A stretch of 32,443 nucleotides of DNA from an uncultured Sulfurimonas sp. (GTDB taxonomy: Bacteria; Campylobacterota; Campylobacteria; Campylobacterales; Sulfurimonadaceae), in contig CALCGG010000008.1 of assembly GCA_937900945.1 (NCBI GenBank), forward strand, positions 1-32,443, read 5' to 3'. The position numbers and the translations under genes were made by a program. Under the pieces are notes generated by a model. It did not search any database and was not told where the DNA came from. It was given only the letters and a program-made list of their open reading frames with translations. This document shows, piece after piece, positions 1 through 8,183 of the stretch (position 1 is its first letter; every line of letters begins with the position of its first letter).

Positions 1-714
1 GAGTGTGGAAGCGGTAATTTGACAAGTTCCCGTCTTGGAACTGCCGAGGCTGTTAAAAATATCGCTGAGGAATTCCCCCAAGCGAGAGTTGAACAGTTTG
101 ACAGAGATATTATTACGACATCCAACAAGCTAAAAAAAGCACTGAAGCGATTTAATGACGAGGAAACGGATATATTAGTAGGAACTCAGATGCTAAGTAA
201 AGGGCATGATTATCATGGTGTTACCTTGGCTGTTGTTTTAGGGATGGACAATATGCTCAACATGAGCGATTATAGAGCAAGGGAAAAGGCCTTGTCTTCG
301 CTTATTCAGGTTGCGGGAAGAAGCGGAAGAAAGAAAAATGCCAAGGTTTTGGTGCAGAGTTTCAATGAAGAGTTCTTTAGCACCTATATAGATAATTATG
401 AAGCATTTTTGGAAGAGGAAAAAACTTACCGCCAAGAGCTTTATCCTCCTTATAAAAAACTATGTCGTGTTTTGTTCTCACATGTAAATGGATTAAAAGC
501 AAAAGAAGAGATGCTGAAGATGCATGAAGCTTTGGCGAAATTTACAAATATAGAGATAGTCGGTTTTGGCAAATGCGGGATTGAGCGGGTGGCAAATAAG
601 TACAGATTTGAGATTTTGCTCAGAAGCGATAAAAGTACGGATTTGATTAAAGCAATCTCTACATGTAAGGTCAGTTTGGCTGAGGTTGACATGGACCCTA
701 TTGAATTTGGATGA
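1..714 (+). CDS. priA: Primosomal protein N' (PriA helicase), C-terminal part, truncated by window start
   Basis: Frame 1 is open from base 1 (ECGSGNLTSSRLGTAEAV = PriA zinc-binding end), followed by DILVGTQMLSKGHDYHGVTLAVVL and QVAGRSGR helicase motifs. Confidence 0.93.
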   Translation, partial: ECGSGNLTSSRLGTAEAVKNIAEEFPQARVEQFDRDIITTSNKLKKALKRFNDEETDILVGTQMLSKGHDYHGVTLAVVLGMDNMLNMSDYRAREKALSSLIQVAGRSGRKKNAKVLVQSFNEEFFSTYIDNYEAFLEEEKTYRQELYPPYKKLCRVLFSHVNGLKAKEEMLKMHEALAKFTNIEIVGFGKCGIERVANKYRFEILLRSDKSTDLIKAISTCKVSLAEVDMDPIEFG

Positions 715-720
715 TTATTC

Positions 721-1416
721 CTAATTCAATAGTTTTGAAGCTCTTAACTGTGGAAATAAAGTTAAAATCTCCTTACTTGATGATTTTGGTATTTGAATTA
801 AAATAGGATTTTTAGTTTCATCCAGCCAAGAAGTTATCTGCTTCAACTCTTCCAACTTCATGGAAGTGCATCCGACTGTTGGCGCATTGTCAAATTTCTC
901 AACATGCATAAAAATACAGGAACCTTTTTGTTTAATGCCTGATTTATTATGAGCTACAACTATGCCTAACTCATACTGATTATCACCTCTTTTCATATAT
1001 TCAAAGCTTTTTGGTTTATTGTCGGGCATCTGAATGATTTGATTGTAGTACTCAGATACAACATCATCCACACAAATGAGATTTTTTGATGCAAAAAGGT
1101 ATGGCATGTGAAAATTTCTTTTTTCTTTATAACCAAAAATATTTGTGAGTTTAAACACTCCGGCGGGTGCTTTTTTATCTCCCTCTTTTTTGAAGGGCTC
1201 ACCACTTTTTTTTGTGAGAATCAGCTCTCCTAAACCCCAGCCTAAGCCATTTTTTCCGATGTTCACATGGAACGTCTCAAAGACTTTTTTATCATCTTCA
1301 TAGCACTCCATGGAAGCACCTGAAGTATTGAAGTCTGCACTGACAACCAAGATGACCTGTTGCGATGCAAACAAGAAAGTTTGAATACTTATTAAAATTA
1401 AGAATGTTTTTATCAT
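721..1416 (-). CDS. L,D-transpeptidase (YkuD-like) family periplasmic protein
   Basis: Signal peptide; KKAPAGVFKLTNIFGY, CIFMHVEKFDNAPTVGCTSM resembles the HxxxxxxxxxGC(T/S)S catalytic motif. Confidence 0.75.
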   Translation of the reverse strand: MIKTFLILISIQTFLFASQQVILVVSADFNTSGASMECYEDDKKVFETFHVNIGKNGLGWGLGELILTKKSGEPFKKEGDKKAPAGVFKLTNIFGYKEKRNFHMPYLFASKNLICVDDVVSEYYNQIIQMPDNKPKSFEYMKRGDNQYELGIVVAHNKSGIKQKGSCIFMHVEKFDNAPTVGCTSMKLEELKQITSWLDETKNPILIQIPKSSSKEILTLFPQLRASKLLN

Positions 1417-1468
1417 AAAGTATGGTACTATTACTCTTATATGAATTAAATTAAATTGAGAAGAAATT

Positions 1469-2092
1469 ATGGGTATTGAAATAAGAAAGGCTGGTGTTAA
1501 GGATGCTTCATTTTTAGCACAAATGATATTACAAAGTAGTAGAGCTGGAAAGAAGTCGGGTCTGTTTGATTTGATCTTTGAGAGTAATGATAATGAAAAA
1601 ATATTGAAATGTTTAGAAGCTTTAACTCAAACTGTGGCAAAGAATCATTGTCATTATGAGAATTTTTTAATTGCTGAACTTGATGGACAAAGTGTTGGTA
1701 CACTTTGCAGTTATGAGCCTAGAATCGCTACGAAGCAGGCTTTTGAGGATGCTTTACAAGAAGTTGGCTGCAGTGAAGATTTAGAGGAAAGTTTAGAGGT
1801 TCTGTATCAGTGTGATTTCAAGCTTAACACAAGAACTTTAATGTTTGATTTTATGGAAGAGCTGGAAGGTTTTGTTGATGTTGGGGTTTTAAAATCTCTT
1901 ATGCAAAAAAGCCTGCTTACCGCAAGATTGAAAGGTTATCGTATAGCACAGGCTATTGTTGAAATAGGTTCATTGGAAACTTTGTTGTTTTACAAAAAAT
2001 TAGGATTCAAAGAAGTTCAGGAAAAAGAGTGTGAACTTTATAAAGAGAAGTTTGGAAGAATCGGTTTAGTCCTTTTAGCTATAGAGTTTTAA
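1469..2092 (+). CDS. GNAT family N-acetyltransferase
   Basis: Overall GNAT-like layout: IRKAGVKDASFLAQMI N-terminus, FLIAELDGQSVGTLCSYEP, and C-terminal LETLLFYKKLGFKEVQE. Confidence 0.7.
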   Translation: MGIEIRKAGVKDASFLAQMILQSSRAGKKSGLFDLIFESNDNEKILKCLEALTQTVAKNHCHYENFLIAELDGQSVGTLCSYEPRIATKQAFEDALQEVGCSEDLEESLEVLYQCDFKLNTRTLMFDFMEELEGFVDVGVLKSLMQKSLLTARLKGYRIAQAIVEIGSLETLLFYKKLGFKEVQEKECELYKEKFGRIGLVLLAIEF

Positions 2093-2101
2093 GGAACTCC
2101 C

Positions 2102-3469
2102 ATAGAACTTTCAGCCCTTTCTCTTTTACCCCCGTTACTGGCAATATTTTTAGCCCTTTATTCAAAAAATGTACTTTTATCACTTCTAAGTGGAACAGTT
2201 TTAGGACTTTTTATCTTAAATGATTTTGCTTTTATTGCATCTCTAGGAGCTATTTTTGAGCTATTTTTCTCATTGCTCTCAGAGCCTTGGATACTCAAAA
2301 CTCTAGGTTTTGCTATTTTGGTCGGCAGTATAATGGCTTTGATTGAAAAATCTGGCGGGATTTATGGATTTGTACATTTTGTTCAAAATCAAAAGCAGTT
2401 GGTCACTTCTCCCCGTTCCGGTCTTTTACTTAGTTATGTAGTCGGTGTTGTTATTTTTGTCGAATCCTCCATCACTGCACTTATCTCGGGTGCAGTCGGA
2501 AAACCACTGTGTGATCATTATAAGATTCCACATGCAAAGCTGGCCTATGTGTGTGATTCTACATCTGCACCTGTTAGTTCTCTCATCGTTTTAAACGGCT
2601 GGGGAGCACTTTTACTTGGACTTATCTCTACTCAAATAACAGAGGGGATGATAAGCGGAAGCAGCATAGATATTTTAATAGATGCTGTTTTGTATAATTT
2701 TTATGCCATGAGTGCTCTGGGAGTCACTTTTTTAGTTATATGGTTTGGCATAGATATCGGTCCGATGAAATATGCCGAGTACAACCCTTCTTCACATGTA
2801 AAAGAAAATGTTAAGCAAGTAAGTAAATACTATATGATTTTGCCAATAATTCTGATGGTATTGATGGTTTTTGTATTTTTATATATCACAGGAGATGGAA
2901 ATATCTTAAAAGGGAGCGGTTCAAGTTCTATATTTTACACTATGCTGACTACGCTTATTTTTATGCTTTTTTATTATGTAGGTACAAAAAATATGAGTTT
3001 TTCAACATGGGGAAGTACCGCTTTTAAAGGGGGTGTAAAATTTGTTCCAATAGCTCTTATTTTACTCTTTGCATTTTCAATAGGAAAAGTCACGATGGAA
3101 CTTAAAACAGGACTTTATCTTGCATCTTTGGCAAGCGAAAATTTAAATGTCCACTTTTTGTCAGGAGCAATCTTTTTGCTTAGTTCTGTCATAGCATTTG
3201 CCACAGGGACAAGCTGGGGAACTTTCAGCATCATGATACCGGTTGCCGTGCCGATGGCTGTTGGCATGGATGCGAATGTTGCACTTGCCATCGGGGCTGT
3301 AATCTCTGGCGGTGTTTTTGGCGACCACTGTTCACCTATTTCGGATACAACTATCATCTCGTCTATGGCAAGTGATTGTGAAGTTATCGAACATGTAAGA
3401 ACTCAGCTTCCTTATGCCTTAATCTCTGGGCTCATTGCATTAGTCTTTTTTATTGTTTTTAGTTTTTAA
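2102..3469 (+). CDS. NhaC-type Na+/H+ antiporter; conserved reading frame extends 57 codons upstream of the first canonical start (TTG at 2273)
   Basis: Multi-TM protein with GTSWGTFSIMIPVAVPMA and GGVFGDHCSPISDTTIISSMAS motifs. In-frame upstream sequence IELSALSLLPPLLAIFLALYSKNVLLSLLSGTVLGLFIL is hydrophobic and antiporter-like; AAGGA at 2091-2095 is 6 nt before ATA at 2102. Confidence 0.8.
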   Translation: MELSALSLLPPLLAIFLALYSKNVLLSLLSGTVLGLFILNDFAFIASLGAIFELFFSLLSEPWILKTLGFAILVGSIMALIEKSGGIYGFVHFVQNQKQLVTSPRSGLLLSYVVGVVIFVESSITALISGAVGKPLCDHYKIPHAKLAYVCDSTSAPVSSLIVLNGWGALLLGLISTQITEGMISGSSIDILIDAVLYNFYAMSALGVTFLVIWFGIDIGPMKYAEYNPSSHVKENVKQVSKYYMILPIILMVLMVFVFLYITGDGNILKGSGSSSIFYTMLTTLIFMLFYYVGTKNMSFSTWGSTAFKGGVKFVPIALILLFAFSIGKVTMELKTGLYLASLASENLNVHFLSGAIFLLSSVIAFATGTSWGTFSIMIPVAVPMAVGMDANVALAIGAVISGGVFGDHCSPISDTTIISSMASDCEVIEHVRTQLPYALISGLIALVFFIVFSF

Positions 3470-3593
3470 ATAGCTTCACCTTCATTTTTTTTATATAATG
3501 TTTTACACAAAAAAAAGATAGAATGTTTCTTATAAAGTATAACCCTTGAATTGTTTTTTTAGAATCTTATCAAATAAAAGGTATATATGAATT

Positions 3594-5930
3594 ATGAATA
3601 ATTATGATAAATCTCATAGTCTGAATATAGCTACCGAAGATCGTACAATCCATATTGGCAAAAGAATAGCATATGATAAATTGACATATTTTTATCTTTC
3701 AATGCCGGTTGTAATTATAGGGCATATGCTTGGTGCTCTCCTTTTAAGTGCTTTGCTATATAGAGTCATTGACGTATACAATATATTTGTATGGTTAGGA
3801 TTAAGTGTAATATTTTTCTTTTATCGTTTTTATCATTATTATCTATTTAAACGTGAAGAAGAACATAAGAAGATGCGTGATTATAGGATTTGGATAGACC
3901 GTTTTTACGCTGATGTTCTTATAAGTGCTCTTTTGTGGGGAAGCAGTGCTATTTTGATGTTTCCAGCCGGTGATATTATGAATCAGATGATTATTGTCAT
4001 TTTCATCTTTGCTGTGAGTTTTACTTCTATGGGAAACATCGGAGCAAAACTCGACCTTCTTATCTTTTATGCATTTTTTAGTTTTTTACCCTTGATTATA
4101 CAGTTAATCGTACTTGGACAACAGCAATATGTACAATTAGGCATACTTGTAATTGCTTTAATGATCGTTCTGATGGCTGTGAGTTATTATTTTGGTAATG
4201 TAGTAAATAACTCCCTTTATAATCATCAAAATTTCATTGAAATAAAACATTCCAATGAAATTTTACAAGAACGATTTTTTTCTCTTTTTGAGCGTGCACC
4301 GGTTGGCATATTTTACTATAACGATAAACTTGAAATATTGGATTCAAATACTTTCTTTTCGGAGCTTAATGATTGTGAAAGTAAGGAAGATCTTGTAAAT
4401 AAATCTATTAAATATACGAGTAACAAAGAGCTTTTGGATAGTTACAAAATTGTTTTTCAAAATACAATCGGTGATTATAGAGGGCCGTATACTTCTTTAA
4501 TGTCTGATAAACAACTCTATGTAGACCTCAATACTGTGCCGCTTATTGATGCAGGCGGGATAGTTAAAGGCGGTATTACTATTGTAAAAGATATCACAGA
4601 AGAAGTAAATGCCAAAGAAAGTATGGTCCGTAATGCCTATTATGATATATTAACCAACATCCCTAATCGTACTTTGTTTATGGATCGTCTCAATGAAGCA
4701 ATAGAATCAAGTAAAAAAGAACACACTTTTGCCGCAGTTTTGTATATGGATTTAGATAATTTTAAAAAACTTAATGAAACTTTTGGACATGACAAAGGTG
4801 ACTCAGCCTTGAAGCAAGTTGCTGAGCGTGCTTTAAATACGATTAATGCCCAAGACACTCTTGCTCGCCTTGGAGGAGATAAGTTCGCGGTACTTCTTCC
4901 TAATCTTACTCATGATTATAATTCTGCATACGAACAAGCGATGAAAAAGGCACAAAATATTCTTGATGTTTTGATAACTCCTTTAAAAATTTCCGGAGAA
5001 GATTATCATGCCGGTGCTTCTATCGGGATTTATTTATTTCCTTCAAATGGTGCTACCGCTTACGATATATTAAAAAGAGCGGAAACAGCAATGTATGAAG
5101 CAAAAAGAACCGGACGTAATACTATTATGCCTTATCAGGATTATATGGGGGATTCTGTTGCAGAATTTATCGGTATTGATAATGATTTAAGAAAAGCTCT
5201 TCTTAATGATGAACTTATGATGTATTACCATCCACAACTGGATGTACAGACCGGTAAAATTAGCGGAGCTGAAGCGCTTATACGATGGGCACATCCAACA
5301 AGAGGAATGGTTCCACCCGCAAAATTTATCCCTATTGCTGAAGAAAGCGGCTATATTATAGAACTGAGCCATTGGATTTTGGAGCGGGTTATCAAAGATA
5401 TTAAGAGACTCAGTGAACTTCCTGGAGGATTTAAACTCAATCATATTGCAATTAATATAAATAGTAACCATTTTTTAAGACCGGATTTTACTAAAGAGTT
5501 AAAAAGCATCATAGAAAAGCATCACATTCCGGCAAAGTGGGTCGAAATTGAGATTACAGAAGGTGTGATAATGGATAATATTGACGAAGCAATTAAAAAG
5601 ATGAAAGAGTTAAAGGAATACGGAATCAAGTTTTCTATGGATGATTTTGGAACAGGTTATTCATCTCTCTCCTATCTAAGTCAACTTCCTTTCGATACAT
5701 TAAAAATCGACCAAGCCTTTGTTATGAAAATGACAAATGACATAAGCGATTCTACTTTGGTATATGCCATCATAGACATAGCTAAGAACTTTAATTTTGA
5801 AGTTGTAGCAGAGGGAGTAGAAACACTTGAAATACTGGAGCTACTCCAAAAAAGTACCTGTAATATTTACCAAGGCTTTTATGCACATAAACCAATGCCA
5901 CTTAGTGACTTTACTAAACTTATATCATAA
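3594..5930 (+). CDS. Membrane PAS-GGDEF(degenerate)-EAL protein, probable c-di-GMP phosphodiesterase
   Basis: N-terminal TM segments; PAS (RFFSLFERAPVGIFYYNDKLEILDSN); LARLGGDKFAVLLPN; EAL with GAEALIRW, EITEGVIMDN, MDDFGTGYSSLSYL, VVAEGVET. Confidence 0.92.
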   Translation: MNNYDKSHSLNIATEDRTIHIGKRIAYDKLTYFYLSMPVVIIGHMLGALLLSALLYRVIDVYNIFVWLGLSVIFFFYRFYHYYLFKREEEHKKMRDYRIWIDRFYADVLISALLWGSSAILMFPAGDIMNQMIIVIFIFAVSFTSMGNIGAKLDLLIFYAFFSFLPLIIQLIVLGQQQYVQLGILVIALMIVLMAVSYYFGNVVNNSLYNHQNFIEIKHSNEILQERFFSLFERAPVGIFYYNDKLEILDSNTFFSELNDCESKEDLVNKSIKYTSNKELLDSYKIVFQNTIGDYRGPYTSLMSDKQLYVDLNTVPLIDAGGIVKGGITIVKDITEEVNAKESMVRNAYYDILTNIPNRTLFMDRLNEAIESSKKEHTFAAVLYMDLDNFKKLNETFGHDKGDSALKQVAERALNTINAQDTLARLGGDKFAVLLPNLTHDYNSAYEQAMKKAQNILDVLITPLKISGEDYHAGASIGIYLFPSNGATAYDILKRAETAMYEAKRTGRNTIMPYQDYMGDSVAEFIGIDNDLRKALLNDELMMYYHPQLDVQTGKISGAEALIRWAHPTRGMVPPAKFIPIAEESGYIIELSHWILERVIKDIKRLSELPGGFKLNHIAININSNHFLRPDFTKELKSIIEKHHIPAKWVEIEITEGVIMDNIDEAIKKMKELKEYGIKFSMDDFGTGYSSLSYLSQLPFDTLKIDQAFVMKMTNDISDSTLVYAIIDIAKNFNFEVVAEGVETLEILELLQKSTCNIYQGFYAHKPMPLSDFTKLIS

Positions 5931-5965
5931 AAAAGTTAGAAGATTTGTAGTGGTTTTTTACTATT

Positions 5966-6000
5966 ATGACTACAGCATCTGTTGTCATTATTTTTGGTTT
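5966..6000 (+). terminator. Putative intrinsic terminator downstream of the EAL gene
   Basis: Hairpin ATGAC-T-ACAG CAT CTGT-T-GTCAT (one T:T mismatch) followed by TATTTTTGGTTTTT. Confidence 0.6.
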
Positions 6001-6058
6001 TTAAATAACTTTAATCCTAAAAAGAGTACAATCTTCTAATTTCAAAAAGGGTGTAGTC

Positions 6059-7357
6059 GTGAAAAATATTCTTATTTTTATGTTGATATTCCCTGCCTAT
6101 ATCTTAGCTTCAGATGTACAGCAGACATATAATGTTGCCATGAGCGCTTACAAATCAAAAGATTTTAAAACTTCTTATGATCTTTTATCAAAGCTTTATC
6201 TAACAAAACTCTCAGATGTAAACTTGAACTTTGCTCTTGGCATGTCCGCTTATGAAACAGGACATTACGAGATAGCTCTTGGGGCTTTTGAACGGGTTGA
6301 AATGCTTGAGCCTGCAAACTTAAGAAATAAGCTTGAAAAAGCTAGAACATATTTTATGTTAAAGATGTATGAGGATGCAGAACTTGGGTTTAAAGAAGTT
6401 CTAGACAACCCGATGATTTCCGAGAACGTACGAAAAAATATAGAATTATATCTATCTAAAGTTTCCAAGGTTCAACAAAAATCATTTACTTATGCGACGA
6501 TTAGCTTAGATTGGATTTATGATTCAAATGTAAACTATGGCTCATTGGATGATACTTACAACGTAGGTTCTACCGCATACCCAACAGCAGATGAACGCTC
6601 AGACAGAGCTCTTCAACTCTCAGCAGATATAATGAATATTTACGATATTGGTGAAGCAAACGGTTTTGCTCTCAAAAATAGAGCTATTTTATACTTGAAA
6701 GACTACCAACATGAAGATGATTATGATGTGCAATATTTGGCTTATATGCCAAGTTTGGTTTACAAATACACTCAATATACAGCAGAGATGGTTGTTGGCG
6801 TTGACGCTATGACATTGGGTAAAGAGCTTTATTTAAAAACAGTCTCTTTTATGCCAAGAATCGAGTATGCACATACCAATAGTTTAAGAAGTATTGCCTA
6901 TTTCAAATACCAAACAAAATTCTTTCAGCAATCTACTCAGTCTGATTTAAACTCAAACCATTATGAGTTGTCTTATGCTATGCAAGATATTTTATCTCCT
7001 CGCTCGTATATTCAAGTCAACATTGTCGGTGTACAAGAAAAGAAACAAAAAGGATCAAGAATAGATGTTGACTATAGTGAATATAAGCTAAATACAATTT
7101 ATGTAAATCAGTTTACACCAACTTATGGTGGGGAACTTTATGCTGAGATAAAAAAGAGAAAATATGACGACTATAGTTCTCTTTTTGATTCTACAAGAGA
7201 TGATGTCAGCCGAAGCGTAAGCGCGAGCGTAAGTGCAAAGATATTACAAACATTGCGTTTTAAAGTAAAAGCACTATACAACAGGGTTGATTCAAATCAA
7301 GACCTGTTTGGTTATCAGAAATACACGGTATCTGCCGGTATCGTAAAAACTTTTTAG
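6059..7357 (+). CDS. TPR-containing outer membrane beta-barrel-like protein
   Basis: GTG start, signal peptide (MKNILIFMLIFPAYILAS), TPR-like N-terminal half, C-terminal half rich in alternating aromatic/polar strands ending in VSAGIVKTF. Confidence 0.7.
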   Translation: MKNILIFMLIFPAYILASDVQQTYNVAMSAYKSKDFKTSYDLLSKLYLTKLSDVNLNFALGMSAYETGHYEIALGAFERVEMLEPANLRNKLEKARTYFMLKMYEDAELGFKEVLDNPMISENVRKNIELYLSKVSKVQQKSFTYATISLDWIYDSNVNYGSLDDTYNVGSTAYPTADERSDRALQLSADIMNIYDIGEANGFALKNRAILYLKDYQHEDDYDVQYLAYMPSLVYKYTQYTAEMVVGVDAMTLGKELYLKTVSFMPRIEYAHTNSLRSIAYFKYQTKFFQQSTQSDLNSNHYELSYAMQDILSPRSYIQVNIVGVQEKKQKGSRIDVDYSEYKLNTIYVNQFTPTYGGELYAEIKKRKYDDYSSLFDSTRDDVSRSVSASVSAKILQTLRFKVKALYNRVDSNQDLFGYQKYTVSAGIVKTF

Positions 7358-7367
7358 GAGAGTTGTT

Positions 7368-8177
7368 ATGGAAATATTTAAAAAAGTTATTTTATCTTTG
7401 ATCTTAGTTAGTTCATTTGTACTAGCAAACAGTGTTGGAACTATCACAGCATTAAAAGGCAGTGCTACGATTGTTCGTGATGATTCAAACATAGAAGCGA
7501 CAGTCGGTGCAAAACTAAACGAAAAAGACACCATTACAACAAAAGCAAAAAGTAAAATTCAAATTATTTTTAATGATGAAACTATTATAACCATTGGTCA
7601 AAATAGTAACTTTTCAATCTATGAGTATTTATTTGAAGAGAACAAAGCACCAAAGGCTAAGTTTGGACTATTAACAGGGGCTATTAGAACCATAACCGGA
7701 AAGATAGGAAAAATAGCACCTGATAAATTTAGTGTTGAAACTAAAACAGCACTTATTGGGATACGTGGAACAGACTTTACTATTTTAGCAAGAGAAGATG
7801 GCGGGATTAGAGCTTATTGTACTTTTGGAGCGATTAGTGTTAGTGTAAACGGTAAGATAGTTATTGTTGAACAAGGATTTTATGTTGATGTTTCTGCAGA
7901 TGGAAAAATAGGAAAACTCCAGAAGTTTACTCCACAACAGCTGAAAAAAATGAGAAGCGATAGTTTTGTAGTTGCTGAATCTACTAAAGAGACAGATCCG
8001 ACAGGATTAACAGAAACTACAGTAACTGACTCATCTGGTGATATTGATATGGTTGTTTCAGATATTACGCAGAGGACAACTACAGGTACGCAGGCAAATG
8101 CGCTAGATGCAGCTGAAGCAGCAGTTACTCCAGATCGAATAATTAATGATAATCTCGAAATAATCTCTGGACAATAA
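7368..8177 (+). CDS. FecR domain-containing periplasmic protein
   Basis: Signal peptide; GTITALKGSATIVRDD, DTITTKAKSKIQIIFNDETIITIGQNS, TALIGIRGTDFTI are FecR-domain hallmarks. Confidence 0.88.
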   Translation: MEIFKKVILSLILVSSFVLANSVGTITALKGSATIVRDDSNIEATVGAKLNEKDTITTKAKSKIQIIFNDETIITIGQNSNFSIYEYLFEENKAPKAKFGLLTGAIRTITGKIGKIAPDKFSVETKTALIGIRGTDFTILAREDGGIRAYCTFGAISVSVNGKIVIVEQGFYVDVSADGKIGKLQKFTPQQLKKMRSDSFVVAESTKETDPTGLTETTVTDSSGDIDMVVSDITQRTTTGTQANALDAAEAAVTPDRIINDNLEIISGQ

Positions 8178-8183
8178 TAGAGG

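Noticed and set aside
238-692. Minus-strand ORFs (65 and 80 aa) inside priA
   Set aside because: Antisense to a clear conserved gene; no domain signal.
5827-6039. 70-aa plus ORF over the EAL 3' end and intergenic region
   Set aside because: Out of frame with the EAL gene and runs through the terminator hairpin; low-complexity F/Y peptide.
7213-7236. Two tandem 12-bp units (AGCGTAAGCGCG / AGCGTAAGTGCA)
   Set aside because: Explained by the coding of an SVSASVSA barrel strand; too short to call a repeat element.
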